From the NCBI GenBank assembly GCA_002310215.1, contig DBYR01000011.1, positions 26,745 to 90,744 on the forward strand: DNA of 64,000 nucleotides, written 5' to 3'. The notes under the pieces were generated by a model, which was not told where the DNA came from, made no database searches, and saw nothing but the letters and a program-made list of their open reading frames with translations. The translations under genes and the position numbers were made by a program. The stretch is from Bacteroidales bacterium UBA1181 (lineage in GTDB: Bacteria; Bacteroidota; Bacteroidia; Bacteroidales; Paludibacteraceae). This document shows positions 1 to 10,047 of this stretch, one piece after another; positions within the stretch are counted from its first letter, which is position 1, and every line of letters starts with the position of its first letter.

Positions 1-3000
1 ACCGAATAAGTACCGAACTCCGTCTTAGAAGTGGCGAACCTAACCGCAGCCCTTCCTGTCGAATCCGTCACGTCAGTTGTCGAATGGGAGACGCCCGTAT
101 TGGAGTTAGCCTCTATCGTAAGCGTTTTGCCCGCCATAGGTGTGCCATAGGCATCCGTCAGGATACCGACGACATCCACAGTGTCACCTGCTTGGTAAAC
201 ATCCTGCCCAACAGTGGCGGCGTATACATAGTAGTTAGACAACGTACCCGCGAGATAGAGCGTGATTTCATACTTGCCAGAGTTGCCCGACCTGATGGTG
301 ATCTCCGCATCGCTGGTCTGTTTCTTCACATCGGTTGGAGTATAATAGATTCTCAGGTCTCCACCATTCAGTTTGTCCCAACCCCTCTCGAAACTTGCAG
401 AGAAATCGGCAGCATCCTTTCCGGAAATCGTGTACGTGATGGAGTCCGTCAGCTCAAAGCCCCTCACATAACGGGTCAAGGAAGAGGTCTCGTTCAACTT
501 CGAGCCGAAGACGCAGTTCACGTTACCGCTCATCGTAAGGCTCACAGGAATATCTATCCTGAAGCTATCGATTTCAGAGCTAATGGTGTCACACGCAATG
601 ACAGCCTTCACCATGTACTTGTACGTAGTATGGTTGTCCAGACCTGTCAATTGCTTGCCGTGGCCCTTCACGAAAGAGGCCATCGGATTAGCCGGCACCT
701 TCTGGGAAGCCTTCCATACGTACAAGTCATATCTATCCACTTCGACAGGGAGAGCCAACAGCTTCCAATCGATGGACATGGTATTATTCTGCTCATTCAC
801 AAGATAAGCCACCTGAGGTTGAGTGATCGCAACCACCTTCTTAGAGAAATCCGGGTATACGAAATATTTGTAATTGAACGGATTACCTGCCACACCAGCC
901 TTGTTATAAGGAGTGACCTTCAGTATCAAGGTATCGATGTCGCTTCCAGACGTGCGGAGCTGCATGGCCGGAATTGTCGTGCCACTGCCTGAAATGTTCT
1001 CGAATCCAGAGACATTGCCCGCATAGATAATCTCCCAATCGATCTTAGAGATGGTAGAATCGAATGTAGCCTCCAAAGAGTACCTGTTGTAGCAAACCGG
1101 TTGGCTGTAGTCACGCATCTGAACATATTCGCCGTCAAACTCAACCGCACCGAGGTCGATGGCCTTGCCGTAGATTCTCGCCCCGCCATTGAGATCCGTT
1201 TCAGCCTTCATCAAGCTATCAAGACCCTTGTCGATACAAGCGGAGGTAGCATGCAGGCGATAGTCACCGCCCGCCGCATTGATGAAGCATACATAATTCT
1301 TGGATGGGTCAGAACCACTGTTGGAAGTGGCCAACCTGATGTTGTTCTCACCCGTCAGCTCTCCGTCAGAAGCGCAGTACTTCACCCTGATATAGTCTGA
1401 GACAACCACCTGAGGGCGAATCTCATCCAAAACCTTGTTGCCATAGATGATGGAGTTAGCGACCGTCGCATAGTGGTTGGAAGATGTGCTCGAGTAACCG
1501 ATCGCGCTATTGCTCCTCGTCGTATTGTGAGCGATTGTAGAGTTGGTGATGAAAGAAGTGTAATCCGCAGAGATCAGATTCTGTCCACTATTACGCACCA
1601 CATTTCCATACACCAAAGAGTTTTCTAACGTAGAGATAGACAAACGGATTATATTTCTGGTTGATTCATTGTTCATGATCTTACAACATGAAACAACTGA
1701 ATTACTAGACACACAAATTAGATTTCTTTCTACCGAGTAATCAGAAACCTGAGAGTGAGACATTCTCGTATCACTGATATCGATATAATTGTTGCGGGAG
1801 GTCCTATCGCCCATGAACACACAACTATCTATGACTCCGTAAATAATCCTTATTTCCCGAATTATATTATCAACAAACTTACAGTTCTTGAATGTGGTCT
1901 TCTCCGCATAGACACCATCATTACCCGCTCTCGCATTTCTAAAGATACAGTTATTAAATGTCGTGTTCTTTTTAGTCATTGCGTTCACACCATCGTTGCC
2001 GCTCAAGTATCCGTTCTGGATGGTGAATCCGTCCACCACGATTGCCAACGAGTCAGCGAAATCGTAGTTTTGGATGATACATCTTCTCTTGTATTTACCA
2101 TCAATTATCGTAACATTCTTTGCCGCATCCCGCTCTTCCAGAGAGGACTCCGTTCCGTCAAATCCTCCATAGACGCTTACTCCCGCAGCGAGTGAGATGG
2201 CAGACACCAATGAAGTATCTCCGCAATAGGTACCCTTAGCCACCCAAACCTGGCGTTTCTGTCCCGCAGTGGAAGCGAGGGTTATTGCCTGGTTGATTTC
2301 ACCAAGGGCGTCATCCCAGTTCACGCCAGAGCCATTAGATCCCGCCTTCACATAGATGATGTTGCCGACAGGAGCCCTTTCCGTGAATGCAGACTCTATC
2401 GCACCCATATCCACCGCATCGCTCTGCTTCCTCGCATTCCCGAACAAATCGAGCGAGTCGGCGACATCCGTTCCCGCATTGATACAAAGGGAAGTCGCTG
2501 AAAGCGAATAGTCACCCTTGACCGCATCCGTGAACGATGCGCTCGCCTTGGTTCCGTCAATATTGCCTTCGCCATCGGCGCCACCCTCTATCATTGAATA
2601 CTTAACCGTAGAGCCATAACCCAATGCGATATTCATCGAATTAGCTGGACGTTTGTTACCGACCACAATTGAGTTTAGTATCTGGCTGTTGGAATTACAA
2701 TAGATAGTTGTTTCACCGCAAGCATTGTCAACCACAGTACAATTGATCAGCTGTGAGCCATAAGCACTAATCAGCTGATTATTGCGGGAATTACATCCGG
2801 TTATCAGAGAGTTGGAGACAATCGAATTCCCCTGAAGGCTCATGATATGAGTATTCGCCTCATTACCCTCAATCAGACATCTTTCAATATTTGATTTTGA
2901 ATCTGCGCTGATGATACAACCGCCATTATACCTGACATCATGATTGATAACCTTACAGTCGGACATTGTAGATTGAGACATACTCACTATATGTCCATAA

Positions 3001-6000
3001 GAAGATTGGTTCCCGTCGAATATCGAACGGGTGATCTCCGCCGATTTTTCAGCATATAAAGCTGAATTGGAATAGGAGGCGTTATTTTTCACCACACAAT
3101 TATCGGCCGTACCGCCTGACATATACAATGTCGCCCTCGGAATTGCAGAAGGAAAACTCATGTCTCCATTGTCACAAATCACCACATTGACCAGGTTAGC
3201 GTTCCGAGAGTAGACGTAACCTTTATCCCCAGCATAGCAATTCTTCACAATACAATTACTCATCGTAGTGTTCTGTGCCAAACAAGCGCCAGCACCATCC
3301 GTCGCATATCCGTTCTGGATGGTGAATCCATCCACCACGACCGCCATGGAATCCACGAATCCATAATTTTGGGAGATCACACGTCTTTTGCCCATACCGT
3401 CCAGGATGGTCGGATTCTTTGCTGTGTCACGAGCCGCCAAGGAGGTCTCATTGCCCGCAAAACCTCCGTACAAACTGATACCGCTTGCCAGGTTCACCAC
3501 CATGTTCAGCGTCGTGTCGCCATAGTATGTGCCGGCGGCCACCCAAATCTGGTGTTTCTTGCCATCTGCCGATGCGGCAACGATCGCCTTTTGAACATTA
3601 CCAAACGCAGACTGCCAACTTGAACCATTACCCGTAGCGCCTTCCTTCACATAGACGATGTCGCCACACGTGAATGACGGAGCCTTCGTATGAGAGGATT
3701 CGATCGCACCCATATCCACTGCGCCGCCCTGTTTCCTTGGGTTTCTGAAGACATCAAGCGTATCGGCGACATCCTTTCCCGCATTGATGCAATAGGAATT
3801 AGCGGACAAGGAATAGTCACCGTTTTCAACATCCGTGAATGCGGCATACTCCAACGAGCCATCAAAGTTTCCATCCACGAAAGTTTCCTCCAGCATATTG
3901 TTTGTGATATTATTCGTACCATACGTGCGTAGAAATTCGCCATATATAGAACCCATTTGATTGCCGACGATAATCGAATTCATCAAGGTGGCATTGTTCA
4001 AGCTCACGACACATCCGCCCTGCGTGCTGTTGCGGACCACGGTACAATTAGACATGGAAGTGTTTCCGTACAAAACAACAACTATACCATTAGATGATTC
4101 GCTGGCATTATCGCAAATCAAACTATTCGAAATCGATGAGGAATTAGACAAATCCACCATTTCGTAGGATGCCCTGTTCCCCTTTATCAAGCACCTGTTG
4201 ACCTTACCATTACCATCAATCAAAGACGACGTAGTCGAGTTGTCAAGGATCTGGCAATCCTCCAACAAAGCCGTTTTGTCTGACATATAGACAAGGTCCC
4301 TACGCTCATTCTTGTTCCCCTCGAACAAACAGTTTCGCATCTTCGCGTTCATTCCCAATTCCACCGAAGAACCACAACCTGTCGTATTAATAAATTTACA
4401 GCCGCTGACATTCGCTGAGTAGAAATAAGAGCCCTTAGTACTAGCGTCAGAACTGGTTCGATTACCTTCAAGCACACAGTTGCTTATTGAGGAGCCCCGA
4501 TCACCATAAATTGCACAGACATTATCGCACGTATTGTTCTTCACCGCACAACTATCCATCACACCTTCGTAAAGGTAGATAGTGTATCGCATATTACTCT
4601 CACATGTGTTGTCAACAATCTGGGAGTTCTTAATGATCGATCTATACGCATATATCGCCGAACCTTGTTTGGATGCCTTGTTGCCTCTGATGATACAGTT
4701 GTTGATCGTGGCGTTTTCGTTGATGTAAAGACCAGCACCTTTCTGTGCATATCCGTTCCGGATGGTGAATCCGTCCACCACAACCGCCATGGAATCCACG
4801 AACCTATAATTCTGGGCGATCACACCTCTTTTGCCTTGTCCGTCCAGGATAGTCGGATTCTTCACAGTATCACGGGCCGCCAAGGAGGTCTCGTTACCTG
4901 CGAAACCTCCATACAAACTGATTCCGCTTGCAAGATTCACCACCGAGCTCAGCGTCGTGTCGCCATAGTATGTGCCGGTAGCAACCCAAATCTGATGTCT
5001 CTTGCCGTCTACCGATGCCGCAAACATCGCCGATTGGATATCACCGAACGGGGACTGCCAACTTGAGCCGTCACCCTTTGCGCCAGCCTTCACATATACA
5101 ATTTCGCCACACTTGATCGCCGGAGCCACCGTATGGGGCGACTCGATCGCACCCATGTCCACTGCGCCCCCCTGTTTCCTTGGCTTCTTGAAGAAATCAA
5201 GCGAGTCGGTGACGTCCGCTCCCGCATTGATGCCATAGGATTTAGCGGACAGGGAATAATCACCGTTTTCAGCATCCGTAAAGGCGGCATGTTCCATTGT
5301 GCCGTTGAAGTTTCCGGTCACGAAAGTATTCTGCAACAAGTTGTTAGTGACCACGTCCGAGGTGTTCGAAGCCAAAATGCCTTCGGAACTACTAACGCTC
5401 AACGTATTACCAACGATAATAGAATTACTCAATACGGCATTATTCATGCTGACAACTTTTGCTCCAGTCACACTGTTGCGGACCACTGTGCAATTCCGCA
5501 TGGTGGCTCTATCGTATAAATGAATAGGTTCCGTTGAAGTCGTGCAGACATTGTCACAAATCAAACTGTTCGAAATCGACGAATAGGAATAATACAATTC
5601 CACAATACGGGAGGATGTTGTGTTCCCCTTTATCAGACATCTGTTGATTTTTCCGTAATAGTTCAACAAAGTCGAAGTAGTCGAGTTGTCAATGAACTGG
5701 CAATCCTCCACCAAAACTTGACTGTGCTGCATTCTGACGAGGCTCTTAGTCACATTTCTGTTCCCCTTGAACAAACAATCTCGCATCACGGAAGAACCTG
5801 ACAGATCAACCACAGAACCATTACCACTCGTATTCATGAATTTACAGTTGCTGACCATCGTATTGGCAAGAGCAAATCCCACAGAAGAAGAAGTAGAGCT
5901 ATTGCCTTCAAACTCACAGTTGGTTATCGTGGAACCCTTATCATCACCAACCGCACTGGCATTATAGCACGTGTTGTTCTTCACCACACAGCTATCCATC

Positions 6001-9000
6001 ACACAACCGTTGAGGAATACTGTGTATCGCAGATTATTACCCTCGTATGAATTGTCCACAATCCGGGAGTTCTTGATGGTCGACTTATCCGCACATATCG
6101 CCGAGCCCTGGTTGTACGCCCTATTTTCTCTGAGGATACAATTGTTGATCGTAACGTTGCCGTTGATGTAAACGCCACCACCTTTCGCCGCATATCCGTT
6201 CCGGATGGTGAATCCGTCCACCACAACCGCCATGGAATCCACGAACCCATAATTCTGGGTAATCACGCGCCTTTTGCCCATACCATCCAGGATAGTCGGA
6301 TTCTTTGCGGTATCACGGGCCGCCAAGGAGGTCTCGTTACCTGCGAAGCCTCCATACAAGCTGACCCCGCTTGCCAAGTTCACCACCGTGTTCAGCGTCG
6401 TGTCGCCATAGTATGTGCCGGCAGCCACCCAAATCTGATGTTTCTTGCCGTCAGCCGCCGCGAACATCGCCGTATGGATATCACCGAACGGGGACTGCCA
6501 ACTTGATCCGTTGCCTTTAGCGCCAGCCTTCACATATAAGATTTCGCCACACGTGATTGTTGGTGCCACCGTATGGGACGACTCGATTGCACCCATATCC
6601 ACTGCGCCCCCTTGTTTCCTTGGTTTCTTGAAGAAATCAAGCGAGTCGGCGACGTCCGCTCCCGCATTGATGCAAAAAGAGTTAGCGGACAGGGAATAGT
6701 CACCATTTTCAGGATCCGTGAATGCGGCATGCTCCATGGTAGCGTTCAGGTTACCGTCCACGAAGGTCGACTGCAACAAGTTGTTAGAGATTATGTCCGA
6801 GGCAGTCGCCGTCAGAATGCCATCGAAACTGCCGTTCAACGTATTGCCGACGATGATGGAATTGTTCAATATGGAGCCATTCAAACGGACAATTTTTCCT
6901 CCGTTCACACGGTTGCGGACCACAGTGCAATTCCGCATGGCAGCTCTATCGTATAAATGAATAGGTTCATCTGATGTCGTGCAGACATTGTCATAAATCA
7001 AGCAGTTTGAAATCGACGAATAGGAATAATACAAATGCACAATATGGGAGGCTGTTGTGTTCCCCTTTATCAGGCATCTGCTGATTTTACCATAATAGCT
7101 CAACAAAGTCGAAGTAGTCGAGTTGTCAATGAACTGGCAATCCTCCACCAAAACTTGACTGTACGATAAAGCAATGAGGTTCAAAGACATATCCTTGTTC
7201 CCCTTGAACAAACAGCCTCGCATCACAGAGGAATTCGACAATTCAACCGCAGAGCCATTACCACTCGTATTCACGAATTTACAGTTGCTGATCTTCGTAT
7301 CGGCAAGATAAAATCCCCTATGAGAAGAAGTAGAGCTATTGCCTTCAAACTCACAATTGGTTATCGTGGAACCCCTATCATCACCAACTGCACTGACATT
7401 GTTGCACGTGTTGTTCTTCACCGCACAGCTATCCATCACGCACCTGTTGAGGAATACTGTGTATCGCAGATCAGTACCCTCGTATGAATTGTCCACAATC
7501 CGGGAGTTCTTGATGGTCGACTTCTCCGCATATATCGCCGAACCCATGTTATATGCCTTATTCTCTCTGAGGATACAGTTGTTGACCGTGACGTTGCCGT
7601 TGATGTAAATGCCACCGCCGTTCGATGCGAATCCGTTCTGAATAGTGAATCCGTCCACAACGCAAGCCATAGATTGGGAGAATTCAGCATTTTGGGTAAG
7701 CACACGCCTTCTCTTCTGTCCGTCTAAAATGGTCGGATTCTTTGCGACATCACGGGCCGCCAAGGATGTCTCATTGCCCGCGAAACCTCCATATAAGCTA
7801 ACCCCGCTTGCCAGGTTCAGCGCCGTGTTCAGCGTCGTGTCGCCATAGTATGTGCCAGCGGCCACCCAAATCTGGTGTTTCTTGCCGTCTACCGATGCCG
7901 CGAATATAGCCGATTGGATATCACCGAAGGCAGACTGCCAACTAGAGCCGTTGCCTTTAGCGCCAGCCTTCACATATACGATATCGCCACATGTGCTTGT
8001 CTGTGCTGAGGTGTGGGAAGATTCTATCGCACCCATATCCACCGCACCCCCTTGTTTCCTTGGGTTACCTAAGAAATCAAGCGAGTCGGCGACATCCGTT
8101 CCCGCATTGATGCAATAGGAGGTGGCGGAGAGGGAATAGTCACCGTTTTCAGGATCCGTGAATGCGGCATGCTCCATGGTGGCATTAAGGTTTCCCTCCA
8201 CGGATGTGTTCTGCAACATATTGTTGGTGATTTTGTCCGATTCACTCATCAATAGGACACCATCGAAACTGCCGTTCACCTTATTGCCGACGATGATGGA
8301 ATTGGTCAGTATGGCACCATTCAAACGGAAAATCTTTCCTACTCTCACACTGTTACGGACAAATGTGCAATTCCGCATGGAGGCCTTACCATATAAACAA
8401 ATAGGTTCATATGATGACGTGCAGACATTGTCACAAATCAAGCTATTTGAAATCGACGAATAGGAATTATACAATTCCACCAACTGGGAGGATGTTGTAT
8501 TCCCCTTTATCAGGCATCTGTTGATTTTACCATAATAACACAACAAAGATGAAGTAGTCGAGTTGTCAACGATCTGGCAATCCTCCAACGAAGCCGTATT
8601 ACCCATCATATAGATGATGTTCAAGGTGACATCCTTGTTTCCTTTGAACAAACAACCTCGCATCACAGTGGGGCCTGACAGTTCCACCGCAGAGCCATTA
8701 CCACTCGTATTCACGAATTTACAGTTAATGACCTTCGTATCTTCGAAATAAGATCCCCTGCTATTAGAAGTGGAGCTATTGCCTTCAATCTCACAATTGG
8801 TTATTGAGGAACCTCTAATAGCATAAATGGCACTGAGACTATAGCTCGTGTTGTTCTTCACCGCACAACCATCCATCACACAGTTGAAAAGGCACATCGT
8901 ATATCGCATATCACCCTCAAACGTGTTGCCCACGATCTGGGAGTTTTTGAAGGTCGACTTCTCCGCATATATCGCCGAACACTCGTTGGTCGCCTTGTTG

Positions 9001-9491
9001 CCTCTGATGATACAGTTGTTGACCGTGACGTTGCCGTTGATGTAAAGACCACCACCTTTCGCCGCATATCCGTTCCGGATGGTGAATCCGTCCACCACGA
9101 CCGCAGCCGCATCCGCAAAAGCGTCTCCCTGATAGATCACCCGACATTTCCCATCTCCGTCCAACACGGTAGGATTCTTCGAGGTGTCTCTGGCGGAAAG
9201 GGACGTCTCCGTACCAGCGAAACCGCCATATAGACTGACATTCGGCTTCAAGGTAACCACAGCAGACGACTCACTTTGGTAGACGCCCTTGGCCACCCAA
9301 ACATCAGCACCTATCTTCGCAGCCGAATCCACCGCCTGCTGGATGTTCCCAAACGCTTTACTCCAGGAGCTTCCATCCCCGTTAGCCCCTGATTTCACAT
9401 AAAAAACATCTTTCGCCGAAGCGGAGAGCGCCACGAAAGAAAACGCCAAAACCATCCACAGTGATTTCGACTTACCGTAAATAGAATTCAT
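1..9491 (-). CDS. Giant repetitive beta-helix surface protein (3' end beyond window)
   Basis: The frame is open for at least 3163 codons and runs off the left edge, so the C-terminus is missing. The ATG at 9491 is followed by a signal peptide (MNSIYGKSKSLW, a hydrophobic core, ALSASA|KD); an in-frame ATG at 9503 would add four residues. From about residue 29 to 2780 there are six tandem units. Each opens with a (V/I)xYVKxGxxGxGSSW motif, then an (I/V)WVAxGTY strand, a SLYGGFxGxE turn and a DGFTI(R/Q)NG strand, followed by short Asn-rich rungs such as NNCIIRGN, and closes with FxxPRKQGGAVDMGAIE. This is the look of right-handed parallel beta-helix proteins (choice-of-anchor/pectate-lyase-like fold). 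Residues from about 2780 look like Fn3- and Ig-like modules, the last with a bacterial Ig-like DSTGRAAVRF strand. I infer a secreted or surface adhesin, probably T9SS-exported, but the sorting signal would lie outside the window. No catalytic residues were recognised. Confidence 0.85.
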   Translation of the reverse strand, partial: MNSIYGKSKSLWMVLAFSFVALSASAKDVFYVKSGANGDGSSWSKAFGNIQQAVDSAAKIGADVWVAKGVYQSESSAVVTLKPNVSLYGGFAGTETSLSARDTSKNPTVLDGDGKCRVIYQGDAFADAAAVVVDGFTIRNGYAAKGGGLYINGNVTVNNCIIRGNKATNECSAIYAEKSTFKNSQIVGNTFEGDMRYTMCLFNCVMDGCAVKNNTSYSLSAIYAIRGSSITNCEIEGNSSTSNSRGSYFEDTKVINCKFVNTSGNGSAVELSGPTVMRGCLFKGNKDVTLNIIYMMGNTASLEDCQIVDNSTTSSLLCYYGKINRCLIKGNTTSSQLVELYNSYSSISNSLICDNVCTSSYEPICLYGKASMRNCTFVRNSVRVGKIFRLNGAILTNSIIVGNKVNGSFDGVLLMSESDKITNNMLQNTSVEGNLNATMEHAAFTDPENGDYSLSATSYCINAGTDVADSLDFLGNPRKQGGAVDMGAIESSHTSAQTSTCGDIVYVKAGAKGNGSSWQSAFGDIQSAIFAASVDGKKHQIWVAAGTYYGDTTLNTALNLASGVSLYGGFAGNETSLAARDVAKNPTILDGQKRRRVLTQNAEFSQSMACVVDGFTIQNGFASNGGGIYINGNVTVNNCILRENKAYNMGSAIYAEKSTIKNSRIVDNSYEGTDLRYTVFLNRCVMDSCAVKNNTCNNVSAVGDDRGSTITNCEFEGNSSTSSHRGFYLADTKISNCKFVNTSGNGSAVELSNSSVMRGCLFKGNKDMSLNLIALSYSQVLVEDCQFIDNSTTSTLLSYYGKISRCLIKGNTTASHIVHLYYSYSSISNCLIYDNVCTTSDEPIHLYDRAAMRNCTVVRNRVNGGKIVRLNGSILNNSIIVGNTLNGSFDGILTATASDIISNNLLQSTFVDGNLNATMEHAAFTDPENGDYSLSANSFCINAGADVADSLDFFKKPRKQGGAVDMGAIESSHTVAPTITCGEILYVKAGAKGNGSSWQSPFGDIHTAMFAAADGKKHQIWVAAGTYYGDTTLNTVVNLASGVSLYGGFAGNETSLAARDTAKNPTILDGMGKRRVITQNYGFVDSMAVVVDGFTIRNGYAAKGGGVYINGNVTINNCILRENRAYNQGSAICADKSTIKNSRIVDNSYEGNNLRYTVFLNGCVMDSCVVKNNTCYNASAVGDDKGSTITNCEFEGNSSTSSSVGFALANTMVSNCKFMNTSGNGSVVDLSGSSVMRDCLFKGNRNVTKSLVRMQHSQVLVEDCQFIDNSTTSTLLNYYGKINRCLIKGNTTSSRIVELYYSYSSISNSLICDNVCTTSTEPIHLYDRATMRNCTVVRNSVTGAKVVSMNNAVLSNSIIVGNTLSVSSSEGILASNTSDVVTNNLLQNTFVTGNFNGTMEHAAFTDAENGDYSLSAKSYGINAGADVTDSLDFFKKPRKQGGAVDMGAIESPHTVAPAIKCGEIVYVKAGAKGDGSSWQSPFGDIQSAMFAASVDGKRHQIWVATGTYYGDTTLSSVVNLASGISLYGGFAGNETSLAARDTVKNPTILDGQGKRGVIAQNYRFVDSMAVVVDGFTIRNGYAQKGAGLYINENATINNCIIRGNKASKQGSAIYAYRSIIKNSQIVDNTCESNMRYTIYLYEGVMDSCAVKNNTCDNVCAIYGDRGSSISNCVLEGNRTSSDASTKGSYFYSANVSGCKFINTTGCGSSVELGMNAKMRNCLFEGNKNERRDLVYMSDKTALLEDCQILDNSTTSSLIDGNGKVNRCLIKGNRASYEMVDLSNSSSISNSLICDNASESSNGIVVVLYGNTSMSNCTVVRNSTQGGCVVSLNNATLMNSIIVGNQMGSIYGEFLRTYGTNNITNNMLEETFVDGNFDGSLEYAAFTDVENGDYSLSANSYCINAGKDVADTLDVFRNPRKQGGAVDMGAIESSHTKAPSFTCGDIVYVKEGATGNGSSWQSAFGNVQKAIVAASADGKKHQIWVAAGTYYGDTTLNMVVNLASGISLYGGFAGNETSLAARDTAKNPTILDGMGKRRVISQNYGFVDSMAVVVDGFTIQNGYATDGAGACLAQNTTMSNCIVKNCYAGDKGYVYSRNANLVNVVICDNGDMSFPSAIPRATLYMSGGTADNCVVKNNASYSNSALYAEKSAEITRSIFDGNQSSYGHIVSMSQSTMSDCKVINHDVRYNGGCIISADSKSNIERCLIEGNEANTHIMSLQGNSIVSNSLITGCNSRNNQLISAYGSQLINCTVVDNACGETTIYCNSNSQILNSIVVGNKRPANSMNIALGYGSTVKYSMIEGGADGEGNIDGTKASASFTDAVKGDYSLSATSLCINAGTDVADSLDLFGNARKQSDAVDMGAIESAFTERAPVGNIIYVKAGSNGSGVNWDDALGEINQAITLASTAGQKRQVWVAKGTYCGDTSLVSAISLAAGVSVYGGFDGTESSLEERDAAKNVTIIDGKYKRRCIIQNYDFADSLAIVVDGFTIQNGYLSGNDGVNAMTKKNTTFNNCIFRNARAGNDGVYAEKTTFKNCKFVDNIIREIRIIYGVIDSCVFMGDRTSRNNYIDISDTRMSHSQVSDYSVERNLICVSSNSVVSCCKIMNNESTRNIIRLSISTLENSLVYGNVVRNSGQNLISADYTSFITNSTIAHNTTRSNSAIGYSSTSSNHYATVANSIIYGNKVLDEIRPQVVVSDYIRVKYCASDGELTGENNIRLATSNSGSDPSKNYVCFINAAGGDYRLHATSACIDKGLDSLMKAETDLNGGARIYGKAIDLGAVEFDGEYVQMRDYSQPVCYNRYSLEATFDSTISKIDWEIIYAGNVSGFENISGSGTTIPAMQLRTSGSDIDTLILKVTPYNKAGVAGNPFNYKYFVYPDFSKKVVAITQPQVAYLVNEQNNTMSIDWKLLALPVEVDRYDLYVWKASQKVPANPMASFVKGHGKQLTGLDNHTTYKYMVKAVIACDTISSEIDSFRIDIPVSLTMSGNVNCVFGSKLNETSSLTRYVRGFELTDSITYTISGKDAADFSASFERGWDKLNGGDLRIYYTPTDVKKQTSDAEITIRSGNSGKYEITLYLAGTLSNYYVYAATVGQDVYQAGDTVDVVGILTDAYGTPMAGKTLTIEANSNTGVSHSTTDVTDSTGRAAVRFATSKTEFGTYS
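1145..9407 (-). repeat. Six tandem in-frame units of about 1.2-1.44 kb inside the giant gene
   Basis: Unit starts, taken at the YVKxG motif and read on the minus strand, lie near 9407, 7986, 6546, 5106, 3663 and 2362. The first four spacings are about 1421, 1440, 1440 and 1443 bases; the fifth is about 1300 and the last unit is shorter. Units 2, 3 and 4 are almost identical over long stretches at DNA level. Compare the blocks at 7801-8060, 6361-6620 and 4921-5180, which include the same CATACTATGGCGACAC-type strand. Units 1, 5 and 6 have diverged. This indicates recent duplication or gene conversion in the middle of the array. Confidence 0.85.
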
Positions 9492-9541
9492 TGTTCCAAT
9501 CATATACTTATTCACAATATTTCACCACTAAAAAGTATGTC

Positions 9542-9560
9542 AAAACGGACCCGCCGTTTT
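9542..9560 (-). other. Hairpin in leader of the giant gene
   Basis: AAAACGG and CCGTTTT form a perfect 7-bp stem around a 5-base loop. It lies about 50 bases upstream of the giant gene's ATG and, on the minus strand, is followed by a few T residues. It could be a weak terminator or an mRNA 5' structure; the sequence does not decide. Confidence 0.35.
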
Positions 9561-9709
9561 CCATAAATAATTATAGATTAACACTGTCGTCATAAAAATG
9601 CGGCATGTGCTAAAAGCCTTTAAACCAGCTATTCCAATCAAAAGGCAATTCATCCTTACCACGAACAAACTATCCCCTTTGTTGTCCTTGCGATAATGGT
9701 TTCCGACTA

Positions 9710-9717
9710 CAAAGATA
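9710..9717 (-). promoter_or_regulatory. Candidate -7 box for the giant gene
   Basis: TATCTTTG on the minus strand matches the Bacteroidetes -7 consensus TAnnTTTG exactly. No good TTG -33 box is seen about 20 bases upstream. If used, it gives a leader of roughly 215 bases that includes the 9542-9560 hairpin. Confidence 0.4.
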
Positions 9718-9864
9718 AAATATTTAGTGAGAAAATATGACATAAGATGACTTTTAGATAGATTTTTTTACCAATGACTTACATTTCACCCATCATTGGA
9801 GCATTGCAAATTCATAATATTCCTACCACAAATATCATTTCTCCGCTCCCCTATATCTGAGATA

Positions 9865-9872
9865 TAATTTTG
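9865..9872 (+). promoter_or_regulatory. Candidate -7 box for the ECF S component gene
   Basis: TAATTTTG fits TAnnTTTG. It would leave a leader of about 170 bases before the ATG at 10048. No matching -33 box was found and no riboswitch class was recognised in the leader. Confidence 0.3.
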
Positions 9873-10047
9873 ACAAACGATATGCCTTCGCACCTCCTCC
9901 ATTCCATCTTCCCATAGCCACACCTAACCAATTCACCCCAAAAACCACCTTTTATAGGGATTGCGGAGACACCCCAAACATCAGAAATTTGCAACCGATA
10001 TTCAAGCGATGAAAAAAAACAGTAATAACCATTAATAGAAAATTAAT

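Larger units (their letters stand above)
9492..10047. other. Divergent intergenic region between giant gene and ECF S component
   Basis: This AT-rich region of about 550 bases holds candidate promoters for both flanking genes (9710-9717 minus and 9865-9872 plus) and a small hairpin at 9542-9560. A 67-codon minus frame (9540-9743) has no recognisable features and is more likely untranslated leader than a gene. No RNA family was recognised. Confidence 0.5.

Noticed and set aside
84..8463. Many plus-strand frames of 60-300 codons opposite the giant gene, the largest at 84-992
   Set aside because: They lie antisense to one continuous 9.4-kb minus frame, repeat with the same period as its units, and have no domain or start signals.
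1145..9407. Repeats considered as a CRISPR array or direct-repeat mobile element
   Set aside because: Units are about 1.4 kb, in frame and protein-coding; no short repeats with regular spacers.
9540..9743. 67-codon minus frame upstream of the giant gene
   Set aside because: It overlaps the likely leader, the hairpin and the promoter, and shows no gene-like composition.
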